A stretch of 64,000 nt of DNA from Roseibium algicola (lineage in GTDB: Bacteria; Pseudomonadota; Alphaproteobacteria; Rhizobiales; Stappiaceae), in contig NZ_CP019630.1 in the NCBI RefSeq assembly GCF_001999245.1, positions 5,609,001 through 5,673,000 of the forward strand. The letters run 5' to 3'. The notes beneath the pieces were generated by a model. The model ran no database searches. It was not told the origin of the DNA and was given only the letters and a program-made list of their open reading frames with translations. Position numbers and translations under genes: made by a program. Positions 36,827 through 45,985 of this stretch are shown in pieces. Each line of letters starts with the position of its first letter. Position 1 is the first letter of the stretch.

Positions 36827-37690
36827 ATGAGCCGGATTGCCTATGTCAACGGCCAGTATGTGCGTCATGCCGATGCTGCGGTGCATGTTGAAGACCGCGG
36901 TTATCAGTTTGCCGATGGCGTTTATGAAGTCTGTGAAGTCTGGCAGGGCAAGATTGTCGACGTTCCGCGCCATCTGGACCGCCTGGGTCGGTCCTTGAGT
37001 GAGCTGCGCATAGACTGGCCAATGGCTCGCAACGCCGTGGAATTCGTGCTGCATCAGGTAGTCCGTCGGAATCTGGTTCGCAACGGACTGGTTTATATTC
37101 AGGTGACGCGCGGTGTTTCCAAGCGAGATCACTTCTTCCCGCCGGCGCATGTTGCGCCGTCGATCGTGGTGACCGCCCGTTCGTCCAGCCCGACTGCTGC
37201 CAAGGCACAGGCCGAACAGGGGATCTCGGTGTTCAGTTATCCGGAAAACCGTTGGCCGCGCGTCGATATCAAGACCGTAGCGCTATTGCCGAACGTGCTG
37301 GCGAAACAGAACGCCAAGGAACAGGGCGGCAAGGAAGCCTGGTATGTGGATGCCGACGGCAATGTCACCGAAGGCGGATCGACCAACGCCTGGATCGTTA
37401 CCAAGGAAGGCGTTTTGGTCACCCGGCCGGCCGAGAGCGGGATCCTGCGCGGTATCACGCGCGCCGTGGTTCTCGATCTCGTCCAAAAGGAAGGGCTGAC
37501 GTTTGAGGAAAGACCGTTTAGCCTTGAGGAAGCTTTCGATGCGAAGGAAGCATTTGTCACGGCAGCGACGACTGTCGTGATGCCTGTGACACGTTTGGAC
37601 GGCAGGATTATCGGAAACGGTCATCCTGGATCGGTGGCAACCCGATTGCGCGAATTGTTCCATACTGCTACTGATTTGCAGGCGGTATGA
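36827..37690 (+). CDS. dat: D-amino-acid transaminase
   Basis: A class IV PLP-dependent aminotransferase of 287 residues that interconverts D-amino acids such as D-alanine and D-glutamate. The PLP lysine is near residue 149 in VDIKTVALLPNVLAKQNA, and the phosphate-binding and substrate regions include EGGSTNAWIV, TRPAESGILRGITR and TAATTVVMPVT. The start MSRIAYVNGQYV follows a GGAGGAACC ribosome site. In this group it lies between trkA and hfq. Branched-chain aminotransferases have the same fold but differ in the N-terminal motif. Confidence 0.9.
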   Translation: MSRIAYVNGQYVRHADAAVHVEDRGYQFADGVYEVCEVWQGKIVDVPRHLDRLGRSLSELRIDWPMARNAVEFVLHQVVRRNLVRNGLVYIQVTRGVSKRDHFFPPAHVAPSIVVTARSSSPTAAKAQAEQGISVFSYPENRWPRVDIKTVALLPNVLAKQNAKEQGGKEAWYVDADGNVTEGGSTNAWIVTKEGVLVTRPAESGILRGITRAVVLDLVQKEGLTFEERPFSLEEAFDAKEAFVTAATTVVMPVTRLDGRIIGNGHPGSVATRLRELFHTATDLQAV

Positions 37691-37880
37691 TTCGATTGGC
37701 CTTATTGGGTCGAAAGTACGAAACTATTTTAGACCGAGGCAGACGGTCTTGACTGGTGGGCTATACGAAAAGCGGGCGGTGCGTCAAACATTAGTCATTG
37801 ATACTGAACGGCTTTTGACGGTAGGCTGCTGAAACGCCGGATGCTCGGCCGCATCCGGGGCAAATAGGATAAAAAGACTG

Positions 37881-38135
37881 ATGGCTGAGCGCGCACAAAA
37901 TCTCCAAGACACTTTTCTTAATCACGTTCGCAAGCAAAAAACTCCTCTGACGATTTTTCTGATCAACGGTGTGAAATTGCAGGGTGTCGTGACATGGTTC
38001 GACAACTTCTGCGTTCTGCTGCGTCGTGATGGGCATTCCCAGCTGGTTTACAAACACGCGATTTCCACAATTATGCCAAACGGACCTGTTCAACTGTTCG
38101 ATCAGGCTGAGGAAAACGCTGAAAAGGCAAGCTGA
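37881..38135 (+). CDS. hfq: RNA chaperone Hfq
   Basis: The 84-residue Sm-like protein forms a hexamer that pairs small RNAs with messages. The Sm1 and Sm2 motifs are seen in [35 protein letters not shown] and the diagnostic VYKHAIST. The C-terminal tail is short and acidic, as in other Alphaproteobacteria. The hflX frame begins directly at the next base after the stop. Confidence 0.97.
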   Translation: MAERAQNLQDTFLNHVRKQKTPLTIFLINGVKLQGVVTWFDNFCVLLRRDGHSQLVYKHAISTIMPNGPVQLFDQAEENAEKAS

Positions 38136-39536
38136 TTGAAACCGAAGTCTCGCGCAGACGATTTTTCTAAATCCAACGGTTCCGAGGAACCTGGCCAGAA
38201 ATCTCTAAGGTTGAAAGATACTGGGGTGGACCATCTGCCCCAGCCCTTCCGTGCGATGATTCTGGAGCCGGTTCTGCAGTTGCGTGGCGAAACTGCGCAG
38301 GCAGAACTTCGCGGCAATCGCAGCCCGGAGGCGCGGCTGGAAGAAGCCCTCGGCCTGAGTGCTGCCATCAATCTCAATATCGCGCATTCCGGCGTTGTCC
38401 GGGTCAACAATCCCAAACCCGCAACCCTGTTTGGAGATGGCAAGGTTGCCGAGCTTGCCGGGATCGTTGCAAGCGAGGACCTGGATCTTGTTGTCATAGA
38501 TCATCCGCTCACCCCGGTTCAGCAGCGCAACCTTGAACGCCGGCTGAAGACCAAGGTCATCGATCGCACAGGTCTTATCCTGGAGATCTTCGGCGACAGG
38601 GCCCGCACCAAGGAAGGTCGGCTTCAGGTCGATCTGGCGCATCTGACCTGGCAGAAGAGCCGTCTCGTCCGCTCCTGGACCCACCTCGAACGCCAGCGCG
38701 GCGGTGCAGGTTTCATGGGCGGTCCGGGTGAAACCCAGATCGAGGCCGACCGGCGCCAGATTCAGGACCGGATCATTGCGCTGCAGAAACAGCTGGAACA
38801 GGTTCGCCGGACGCGTGACCTGCACCGCAAGAAACGCAAGAAAATCCCGCAGCCGGTTGTTGCGCTGGTCGGTTATACCAATGCCGGTAAATCGACGCTT
38901 TTCAATCGGATGACCGAATCTGACGTTTTTGCCAAGGATCTTCTGTTCGCCACGCTCGATCCGACCTTGCGCAAGGTAGCCTTGCCGCATGGCAAGGAAG
39001 TCATCCTGTCGGATACGGTTGGGTTCATCTCCGATCTTCCGACCCATCTGGTCGCCGCATTCCGGGCGACGCTGGAAGAGGTGCTTGAAGCGGATCTCAT
39101 TCTGCATGTGCGGGACATTTCGCATCCGGACACCGAAGCGCAGGCAGAAGACGTCAAGAAGACGCTGACTGATCTTGGTGTTGACGCGTTGACAGGCGCG
39201 CCGATCATCGAAGTCTGGAACAAGATCGACTGCCTTGATCCGGCTTACCGCGAAAAGTTGCTGGAAGATGCCGGTGAAGAGGGTCCGATTGCCCTTTCCG
39301 CGCTGACCGGCGAAGGGATCGAGCAGCTTTATGCCCGTGTCGATGCTTTCATGGCGCAGCACGACGACATCCTGACTGTGAAGATCCCCGTTGCCGATGG
39401 CGCTCTGCTGGCGAAACTTTATCAGATGGCAGAGGTGCTGGAACGCACCGATGCCGAAGATTTCGTAACGGCGGAAGTGCGCGTTTCCGACAAGCAACGT
39501 GGCCCGTTTCGCGAGCTTTATGCCGCTTATCTTTAG
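38136..39536 (+). CDS. hflX: GTPase HflX
   Basis: A ribosome-associated GTPase that splits stalled ribosomes, 466 residues by the start given. The N-terminal HflX domain has LDLVVIDHPLTPVQQRNLE and RARTKEGRLQVDLAHL, followed by RGGAGFMGGPGETQIE. The G domain has the P-loop LVGYTNAGKSTLFN, the DTVGF motif and NKID. The TTG at 38136 abuts the hfq stop, with AAAAGG 9 bases before; no ATG lies before the conserved region, although a GTG at 38226 is an alternative. Cotranscription with hfq is very likely. Confidence 0.93.
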   Translation: MKPKSRADDFSKSNGSEEPGQKSLRLKDTGVDHLPQPFRAMILEPVLQLRGETAQAELRGNRSPEARLEEALGLSAAINLNIAHSGVVRVNNPKPATLFGDGKVAELAGIVASEDLDLVVIDHPLTPVQQRNLERRLKTKVIDRTGLILEIFGDRARTKEGRLQVDLAHLTWQKSRLVRSWTHLERQRGGAGFMGGPGETQIEADRRQIQDRIIALQKQLEQVRRTRDLHRKKRKKIPQPVVALVGYTNAGKSTLFNRMTESDVFAKDLLFATLDPTLRKVALPHGKEVILSDTVGFISDLPTHLVAAFRATLEEVLEADLILHVRDISHPDTEAQAEDVKKTLTDLGVDALTGAPIIEVWNKIDCLDPAYREKLLEDAGEEGPIALSALTGEGIEQLYARVDAFMAQHDDILTVKIPVADGALLAKLYQMAEVLERTDAEDFVTAEVRVSDKQRGPFRELYAAYL

Positions 39537-39576
39537 CTAGTCGGATAGAAAGCCGGAACGAGCCGAGCAGGGGGAA

Positions 39577-40398
39577 CTATTTGTTCTTCGCGGCCTGCCA
39601 GGCAGCTTCCATCTCATCCAGCGTCATCGCTTCAAGTGTCGTGTCCGTTTTCACTGCATGAGCTTCAATGGCTGCAAAACGCTTGCGGAACTTCCGGTTT
39701 GTGCGCCTGAGAGATTCTTCCGGATCGATGTCCAGATGCCGGGCGAGGTTTGCAAGCGCGAACAACGTGTCGCCGAGTTCGTCGGAGATCCGGTCTTTGT
39801 CCGGAACGGTTTTGGCAAGTTCTTCGTCGAGTTCGTGGGTTTCTTCTCTGATCTTGTCCAGAACCAGTCTGGCATCGTTCCAGTCAAAACCAACCCTTGA
39901 AGCCCGTCGCTGCAGCTTGTCGGCTTCCTGAAGGGCCGGGAAGGCGGTCGGGACGTCGTCGAGAAAGCCCTTTTGCGCTTCTTCCATGCCGAGCGCTTCC
40001 CTGGCGGACCTCTTTTCCGCTCGTTCTTCAGCCTTGATCCGTTCCCAGATACCTTTGACCAGCTCCGGTTTTTCTCCGTTTTCGTCACCGAAAACATGGG
40101 GGTGCCTGCGGATCAGTTTTTTTGTGATGGCTTCGACCACATCGCCAAAGTCGAAGTGGTCGTCTTCTTCAGCCATGCGTGCATGGTAGACGACCTGAAG
40201 CAACAGATCGCCGAGTTCCTCGCGCAGTTCCACCAGATCGTTCTTGGCAATGGCATCCGCGACTTCGTAGGCCTCTTCCAGCGTATAGGGCGCGATGGTC
40301 GCGAACGTCTGTTCCAGATCCCAGGGACAACCGGTCACAGGTGTTCTGAGCGCTGCCATGATTTCGATAAGGCGGGAAATGTCGCGGCTGGGAGTCAT
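39577..40398 (-). CDS. mazG: Nucleoside triphosphate pyrophosphohydrolase MazG
   Basis: MazG hydrolyses NTPs and dNTPs to monophosphates and pyrophosphate and limits damaged nucleotides. The 273-residue protein has two MazG domains: the first, near residues 15-110, has CPWDLEQTFATIAPYTLEE and the metal-binding EEAYEVADAI and EELGDLLLQVVYH; the second, near 165-250, has ETHELDEEL and ISDELGDTLFALANLARHL. The ATG at 40398 (MTPSRDISRLIEIM) is preferred to the longer frame, whose added residues overlap a hairpin. Confidence 0.93.
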   Translation of the reverse strand: MTPSRDISRLIEIMAALRTPVTGCPWDLEQTFATIAPYTLEEAYEVADAIAKNDLVELREELGDLLLQVVYHARMAEEDDHFDFGDVVEAITKKLIRRHPHVFGDENGEKPELVKGIWERIKAEERAEKRSAREALGMEEAQKGFLDDVPTAFPALQEADKLQRRASRVGFDWNDARLVLDKIREETHELDEELAKTVPDKDRISDELGDTLFALANLARHLDIDPEESLRRTNRKFRKRFAAIEAHAVKTDTTLEAMTLDEMEAAWQAAKNK

Positions 40399-40419
40399 GG
40401 AACGGAAACATCCTGTCTG

Positions 40420-40463
40420 CTTGTCATCCGGATGATGCCTTTTGGCATATCCGGGATGACAAG
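40420..40463 (-). terminator. Long imperfect hairpin between mazG and the ABC operon
   Basis: CTTGTCATCC at 40420-40429 and GGATGACAAG at 40454-40463 are exact complements. The inner parts (GGATGATGCC against GGCATATCC) pair with one or two mismatches around a TTTT loop, making a stem of about 18 bp. It starts 12 bases past the stop of the last permease gene and precedes the mazG start. There is no T-run on the operon strand, so it may protect the 3' end or be a REP-like repeat. Confidence 0.5.
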
Positions 40464-40475
40464 TGGAGAGGCAAA

Positions 40476-41621
40476 TCACCCCCTGACGGACGGATGCCAG
40501 AAGGTGACGGCGCGTTCCAGGAGCGCGACGAGGCCGTAGAACAGCGATCCGGCGAGGGCGGCAACGGCGATTTCTGCCCAGACCATGTCAACGTTCATGC
40601 GGCCGACCTCCGTTGAGATGCGGAAACCCATGCCGACGATTGGTGTGCCGAAGAATTCAGCGACAATGGCACCGATCAGGGCGAGCGTCGAATTGATCTT
40701 CAGCGCATTGAAGATGAAGGGCATGGCCATGGGCAGGCGCAGCTTGAAAAGCGTCTGCCAGTAGTTGGAGGCATAGGTGCGCATCAGGTCGCGTTGCATG
40801 GCATCAGACGCGGCAAGGCCGGATACCGTGTTCACCAGCATAGGGAAGAAGGTCATGATGATCACGACCGCTGCCTTGGACGGCCAGTCGAAGCCGAACC
40901 ACATCACCATGATGGGGGCGACACCGATGATCGGCAGTGCAGATACCAGATTGCCGATCGGCAGCAGCCCGCGGCGCAGGAACGGCACCCGGTCCACCAG
41001 AATTGCAGTGATGAACGCCGAACCACAACCGATGGCGTAACCGGCCAGAACGGCTTTCAAGAAAGTCTGGCGAAAGTCAGCCCACAACGTTGGCCCGGAA
41101 TTGGTCAGGCGAACCCAGATTTCGGAAGGGGCTGGCAACAGAACCTTCGGAACGCCCGCGCCAGTGACCACGATTTGCCACAGTACAAGAAGGGTAATGC
41201 CAAAGAGTGCCGGAATGGCGAGGTTGATGAGCCGGGCTGCAAGCGGCGACAGGTTTCGCCATGTGGCAAGACGCTCAACGAAGAGCCAGGCCGCTGCCCA
41301 GGTTGCTGCTACCAGTGCCCAGAAACCGAGCGTGGCCTGCCCGACATGGTGCGAGGAGGTTGAGATCAGCAGCCAGGCAGCAATGGCGGTAATGATGCCG
41401 AGGACAACGTCTCCAAAGGGGTTGCGCATGAAGCCAAGTTCGTAGCGTACACCGGCGACTGCCAGGATGACCAGGCAAAGGGCAAGACGCGGAACATCCA
41501 TGATGCCGTAGTCCGGTCCGAAGATCGGACTGAACAGGCCAACTACCACCATGGCTACGATGAACCAGGCCAACAGCGCCGGCATATCGAGGCGGCTCTT
41601 TTTTGCGGTCATGGTGCTCAT
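40476..41621 (-). CDS. ABC transporter permease with extra N-terminal membrane segments
   Basis: A 381-residue inner-membrane permease of the nitrate/sulfonate/taurine-like class (SsuC/ThiX type). The C-terminal two thirds have the binding-protein-dependent transport domain, with the cytoplasmic EAA-type loop TYASNYWQTLFKLRLPMAMP. Before it lies an extension of about 130 residues with four hydrophobic segments (for example LAWFIVAMVVVGLFSPIFG), not seen in the partner permease. Last gene of the operon; its ATG overlaps the stop of the upstream permease (ATGA). The gene neighbourhood suggests a pyrimidine or hydantoin substrate, which is inference. Confidence 0.85.
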   Translation of the reverse strand: MSTMTAKKSRLDMPALLAWFIVAMVVVGLFSPIFGPDYGIMDVPRLALCLVILAVAGVRYELGFMRNPFGDVVLGIITAIAAWLLISTSSHHVGQATLGFWALVAATWAAAWLFVERLATWRNLSPLAARLINLAIPALFGITLLVLWQIVVTGAGVPKVLLPAPSEIWVRLTNSGPTLWADFRQTFLKAVLAGYAIGCGSAFITAILVDRVPFLRRGLLPIGNLVSALPIIGVAPIMVMWFGFDWPSKAAVVIIMTFFPMLVNTVSGLAASDAMQRDLMRTYASNYWQTLFKLRLPMAMPFIFNALKINSTLALIGAIVAEFFGTPIVGMGFRISTEVGRMNVDMVWAEIAVAALAGSLFYGLVALLERAVTFWHPSVRG

Positions 41622-42541
41622 CCGGCCATCCCCATGCGTTTCAGCGTGCGCTTCTCGATCATGCCTATCAGGGCAACCAGAGACCCTGCCAAAAAGGCGG
41701 CCATCAGAAGTGCCGACCAGATTTGGACAGTCTGGCCGTAGTAGGAGCCGGCAAGCAAACGCGCGCCGAGACCGGCCACGGCACCTGTCGGCAGTTCACC
41801 GACGATCGCTCCGACGAGAGAGGCAGCCATGCCGATTTTCATCGAAGTGAAAAGGTAGGGCACTGCATAGGGCAGGCGCAGTTTCCAGAAAGCCTGGAAG
41901 CGCGTCGCCGAATAGGTGTGCATCAGGTCCATGTGAATGACTTCAGGTGATCTCAGCCCCTTCACCATGCCGACCGTGACCGGGAAGAAGGACAGGTAGG
42001 TGGAGATCATGGCTTTGGGCAGCAAACCTGAGATCCCGACGGCGTTGAGAACGACGATGATCATCGGCGCGATGGCCAGAATGGGAATGGTTTGCGAAGA
42101 AATGACCCACGGCATCAATGATTTGTCGAGAACACGCGAATGAACGATGCCAATTGCCAGAAGAATGCCGAGTGTCGTGCCGATCAGAAACCCGAGAAGC
42201 GTCGAAGAGAGTGTGATGCCCGTATGATAGACCAGCGATCGCTTGGAGGTGATCTTCTTGTTTACAGTCGTGTCCCAGATTTCCACAATCACCTGGTGCG
42301 GCGCAGGCAGGACCGGGCGCTCCTGGTAAAGCGTATCGGTGACCAGTTGAGAGAACCCGACATCATTTTGTCCGGCGCGCTCATACATGTCTTGCTGGAA
42401 TGGGGTGTTGAGTGCGACTGCGGCGACATACCAGAGCGCTATGATCGCCAATACGACGACGGTGACCGGACCGACCGTTCCAGACATCAGACCGGCAAAT
42501 GGGTTCGTGCTACGGGTCTGCGAAAGAGAGGCGTCAGTCAT
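41618..42541 (-). CDS. ABC transporter permease
   Basis: A 307-residue permease of the same class as its neighbour. It has about six membrane spans and the EAA-type loop TYSATRFQAFWKLRLPYAVP. The ATG at 42541 (MTDASLSQTRSTNPFAG) is taken as start because it follows AAAGG and gives the usual N-terminus; the frame extends 33 codons further. It lies 119 bases after the ATPase gene and overlaps the next permease by 4 bases. Together the two permeases would form a heterodimeric channel. Confidence 0.87.
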   Translation of the reverse strand: MTDASLSQTRSTNPFAGLMSGTVGPVTVVVLAIIALWYVAAVALNTPFQQDMYERAGQNDVGFSQLVTDTLYQERPVLPAPHQVIVEIWDTTVNKKITSKRSLVYHTGITLSSTLLGFLIGTTLGILLAIGIVHSRVLDKSLMPWVISSQTIPILAIAPMIIVVLNAVGISGLLPKAMISTYLSFFPVTVGMVKGLRSPEVIHMDLMHTYSATRFQAFWKLRLPYAVPYLFTSMKIGMAASLVGAIVGELPTGAVAGLGARLLAGSYYGQTVQIWSALLMAAFLAGSLVALIGMIEKRTLKRMGMAG

Positions 42542-42660
42542 GTATCCGCGCCTTTCCTGCAATCGCAAAAATGCGCTGCCAAACCCTGGTTGCAACACCA
42601 TCAAGGGCCTGGATTTCCACGGCAGGGTCGACTTCAACAAATGTCGCAGGTCGATGCGAT

Positions 42661-43500
42661 TTAGTCTTCATAGGAGTGTCCTGCCTTCAAGCCATCCCGT
42701 ACCCGGTGGGCGATTTTCAGGAACTCCGGTGTCTCGCGAATATCGAGACTGCGATCGCGTGGCAGATCGCTTTCGATCACGTCGTAGATACGGCCCGGGC
42801 GAGGGCACAGTACGACGATCTTGGTCGACAGGAACACCGCTTCCGGGATCGAGTGAGTTACGAAGACAACGGTCTTGTTGGTCTTGGCCCAAAGCTGCAG
42901 CAATTGTTCGTTGAGATGGTCGCGGACGATTTCGTCGAGCGCACCGAAGGGTTCGTCCATCAGGAGCAGATCCGGCTCGACGGCGAGGGCGCGGGCGATC
43001 GACGCGCGCTGCTGCATGCCGCCTGAAAGCTGCCAGGGATACTTCTTTTCGAAGCCGGTGAGGTTCACCAGCTCCATGTTTCGGGAAATCCGCTGTTGCT
43101 GCTCGGCCTTTGAAAGCCCCATGATCTCAAGAGGCAATGCCACGTTCTTGGCAATCGTTCGCCAGGGATAAAGGGCGGCAGCCTGAAAGACATAGCCATA
43201 GGCCCGATTGAGACGTGCTTGTTCCGGAGAGACACCATTGACCGTGATGGACCCCGCGGTCGGCTTTTCAAGATCGGCGATAACCCTGAGCAATGTGGTC
43301 TTGCCGCAACCCGACGGACCGATGAAAGAAACGAAGTCTCCCTCTTCGATCTTCAGATCGATGTCTGAAAGCGCGTGAACCGGGCCGTCGTTCGTCTCGA
43401 ATGTCAGCGAGAGGTTCTCGATATCGATCACCCGGTTCGGGCTGGCGCTTTGTTTGTTTTCCACCATTTCGGTGTCCTTTGCGCTGGCAAGTGCAGTCAT
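42661..43500 (-). CDS. ABC transporter ATP-binding protein
   Basis: A 279-residue ATPase of the nitrate/sulfonate/thiamine-precursor class. It has Walker A GPSGCGKTTLL, the Q-loop VFQAAALYPWRT, the signature LSGGMQQRASIARAL, Walker B LLLMDEPFGALD and the switch His in VFVTHSIPEAVFLS. The ATG at 43500 has GAGGAA just upstream. It would drive the two permeases that follow. No periplasmic binding protein gene is found in the window, although such importers need one. Confidence 0.9.
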   Translation of the reverse strand: MTALASAKDTEMVENKQSASPNRVIDIENLSLTFETNDGPVHALSDIDLKIEEGDFVSFIGPSGCGKTTLLRVIADLEKPTAGSITVNGVSPEQARLNRAYGYVFQAAALYPWRTIAKNVALPLEIMGLSKAEQQQRISRNMELVNLTGFEKKYPWQLSGGMQQRASIARALAVEPDLLLMDEPFGALDEIVRDHLNEQLLQLWAKTNKTVVFVTHSIPEAVFLSTKIVVLCPRPGRIYDVIESDLPRDRSLDIRETPEFLKIAHRVRDGLKAGHSYED

Positions 43501-43552
43501 CAAGTTCCTCGCGGCACGAGTCGGGTCCGGATTGACGTATTCGTTTCTTGAA

Positions 43553-43579
43553 GGCCCCGCCTGTTTGAAAGGCGGGGCC
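43553..43579 (-). terminator. Hairpin between dihydropyrimidinase gene and the ABC ATPase gene
   Basis: GGCCCCGCC at 43553-43561 and GGCGGGGCC at 43571-43579 form a perfect 9-bp stem with a 9-base loop, beginning 8 bases past the hydA stop. On the transcribed strand it is followed only by TTCAAG, so it probably slows or partly ends transcription and may set the ratio of enzyme to transporter messages. Confidence 0.55.
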
Positions 43580-43587
43580 GGATTGGA

Positions 43588-45045
43588 TCAGACGCCGCTG
43601 GCAGGAATGCCGGTGCGTTCCACCTTACGCGGTGCCGTCAGTTCCTTCCACGTGCTTAGCGCCTTGTTGACGGCCTGATACGGCTTGCGGGCGACAAATT
43701 CACCATGGCCCTGGCTGTGGTTGACGGTGCCGTCTTCCACCGCGACGCGGCCACGGGTGAGTGTGTAGCGCGGCAGCCCCTTGACGGCCTTGCCTTCGAA
43801 TACGTTGTAATCGATGGCGGACTGTTGGCTGGAGGCGGAAATGGTTTTCGATTTTTCCGGATCCCAGACGACAAGATCGGCATCAGCGCCAACCAAAATT
43901 GCTCCTTTTTTCGGATAGATATTCAAAATCTTTGCAATATTGGTTGAAGTGACTGCGACGAATTCATTGGGTGTCAGGCGACCTGTATTCACGCCATATG
44001 TCCACAACATCGGCATGCGGTCTTCAAGACCACCGGTGCCGTTCGGGATTTTGGTGAAATCGCCGACACCGGTGCGCTTCTGATCGGTGGAAAATGCGCA
44101 ATGGTCGGTCGCAACCACCTGCAAGGAGCCGGACGCGAGACCTGCCCAGAGGCTGTCCTGGTGTTTCTTGTCGCGGAACGGAGGCGACATGACCCGGCGT
44201 GCGGCGTGGTCCCAGTCGGCGTGCTTGTATTCGCTGTCATCCAGCGTCAGATGCTGGATGAGCGGTTCGCCATAGGCACGGATGCCGTTCTGGCGAGCCC
44301 GGCGAATGGCCTCATGCGCCTGTTCCGAAGACGTGTGAACGATATAGACCGGTACACCAGCCATATCCGCGATCATGATGGCGCGGTTGGTTGCCTCGCC
44401 TTCCACTTCCGGCGGGCGGGAAAAGGCATGTGCTTCGGGGCCATTGTTGCCTTCCGCCAGCAGCTTTTGCTGCAAGGTGGCGACGACATCGCCGTTTTCC
44501 GCGTGCACGAGAGGAAGGGCGCCAAGCTCGGCGCAGCGTGAGAACGAGGCGAACATCTCGTCGTCATTCACCATCAGGGCGCCCTTGTAGGCCATGAAGT
44601 GCTTGAACGTGTTGATGCCCTTCTGCTGGACGACGGTCTGCATGTCGTTGAAGACCTGTTCGCCCCACCAGGTGATCGCCATGTGAAAGGAATAGTCGCA
44701 ATGGGCCATCGATGACTTGTTGTCCCACATCTGCAGGGCTTCCAGCAGCGACTGGCCAGGTGAGGGCAGGGCGAAATCAACGACCATGGTCGTGCCACCG
44801 GCCAACGCTGCGCGTGTGCCGCTGTCGAAGTTGTCTGAAGAGAATGTGCCCATGAACGGCATTTCGAGGTGGGTGTGCGGATCGATGCCACCCGGCATGA
44901 TGTAACAGCCGGTCGCATCCAGGGTTTCGTCACCGGACAGGTTGGGGCCGATTTCGACAATGCGGCCACCTTCGATTTTCACATCGGCTTCGTAGGAAAG
45001 ATCGGCAGTTACAACCGTACCGCCCTTGATCACTTTGCTGGCCAT
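43588..45045 (-). CDS. hydA: Dihydropyrimidinase (D-hydantoinase family)
   Basis: A zinc amidohydrolase of 485 residues that opens the ring of dihydrouracil or dihydrothymine, giving N-carbamoyl-beta-amino acids. Metal ligands are in DPHTHLE (His57, His59), and the bridging carboxylated lysine is Lys154 in FMAYKG. Further marks are PLVHAENGD, VYIVHTSSEQAHEAI, and ATDHCAFSTDQK. Length and motifs fit the pyrimidine-degrading branch rather than allantoinase. It lies in a minus-strand operon with a carbamoylase-like amidase and an aminotransferase, which supports the reductive pyrimidine pathway. Confidence 0.93.
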   Translation of the reverse strand: MASKVIKGGTVVTADLSYEADVKIEGGRIVEIGPNLSGDETLDATGCYIMPGGIDPHTHLEMPFMGTFSSDNFDSGTRAALAGGTTMVVDFALPSPGQSLLEALQMWDNKSSMAHCDYSFHMAITWWGEQVFNDMQTVVQQKGINTFKHFMAYKGALMVNDDEMFASFSRCAELGALPLVHAENGDVVATLQQKLLAEGNNGPEAHAFSRPPEVEGEATNRAIMIADMAGVPVYIVHTSSEQAHEAIRRARQNGIRAYGEPLIQHLTLDDSEYKHADWDHAARRVMSPPFRDKKHQDSLWAGLASGSLQVVATDHCAFSTDQKRTGVGDFTKIPNGTGGLEDRMPMLWTYGVNTGRLTPNEFVAVTSTNIAKILNIYPKKGAILVGADADLVVWDPEKSKTISASSQQSAIDYNVFEGKAVKGLPRYTLTRGRVAVEDGTVNHSQGHGEFVARKPYQAVNKALSTWKELTAPRKVERTGIPASGV

Positions 45046-45114
45046 TTGTGTTCCCCTTCTCGTTTGTTCACTCGTCCGGTGTGTTGCGCCGGAAATTTCC
45101 TTCGTCAGCCTGCC

Positions 45115-45885
45115 TCATGGACAGGTTTGTACCGGTGACGTCAGATCCCGGTCTTTCAGGATCATCGCGATGTTCTGCCGCGCTGCGACTTCGCAGGCTT
45201 CTTGAAAGTCTATCGGCCGGTCCGTGTATTCTGCATCGAAGATCGGCTTGCCTGCCCGGACATAGGCGTTGACGTCGTCGCACCATTTGTCCTGAAAACA
45301 GCTTTCGGCGATCAGGAAGTCCATGTGGCCGATCAAATCGGCAGTCAGGTCGGGCACATTCTTCTGCCCGATGCCGAGATCGAGAGAATGAGCAATGGCG
45401 GCCAGTCTGGCGACATAGGCAACAACGTCGTCTGCGGTGATCGGAAACCCGCTGTCGTTGTCATGAACGTCCATGTTGTCAGGTTCAATCGCGTCGAAAC
45501 CCTCGTTCCTGCAGGCTTCGAAGCGGGATTTCATGATCGGAAGCAGGACATCAAGACGGCGGATATCGAGAAAACGCTCGTCCGGCCAGTCTTCATAGGT
45601 TTTGCCGAGCACGTCATCCGGAAATACCTTGAAATCCTCGGAGGTATTTTCTAGGGTTCCGATGCTGACATAGCAAATGGTGCGGACACCTTTTTGCCTG
45701 AGAGCTGCCAGGTCATCCGGCGTCACAAGGTCTGGGTGCAGATCCAGAACCCTGACTTTCCTGTCGAGATCGACCGGCTCAGTGAGCTGCCAGTCCCAGC
45801 TGTCTCCAACGGAAAAGGCAAAGGCAGGTGCTGCGGCCCAAAAATGGGCGCAGACCATTGCCAATGCCTTTCCGTTAAAAGTCAT
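45115..45885 (-). CDS. GH114-like (endo-alpha-1,4-polygalactosaminidase family) secreted protein
   Basis: A 256-residue protein with a signal peptide (MTFNGKALAMVCAHFW, cleavage near APAFA). The mature part is a TIM-barrel-like domain with DSWDWQL near the start, TICYVSIGTLEN, and the family's acidic motif IEPDNMD, as in GH114/TM1410 proteins, some of which cut polygalactosamine. The start at 45885 is set by GAGAGGAAC; the longer frame from 46038 overlaps the amidase gene. It sits between two pyrimidine-degradation enzymes with short gaps (100 and 69 bases), where its role is unclear. Confidence 0.8.
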   Translation of the reverse strand: MTFNGKALAMVCAHFWAAAPAFAFSVGDSWDWQLTEPVDLDRKVRVLDLHPDLVTPDDLAALRQKGVRTICYVSIGTLENTSEDFKVFPDDVLGKTYEDWPDERFLDIRRLDVLLPIMKSRFEACRNEGFDAIEPDNMDVHDNDSGFPITADDVVAYVARLAAIAHSLDLGIGQKNVPDLTADLIGHMDFLIAESCFQDKWCDDVNAYVRAGKPIFDAEYTDRPIDFQEACEVAARQNIAMILKDRDLTSPVQTCP

Positions 45886-45985
45886 GTTCCTCTCATTTCC
45901 CTGTAACGGGCCTCGGTTCAGGTCCGGGGCAGCCAGGTGTTCGCTCAATCCGGTCGCTGGCGCGACAGGTTGGCCGATGTTTGTG

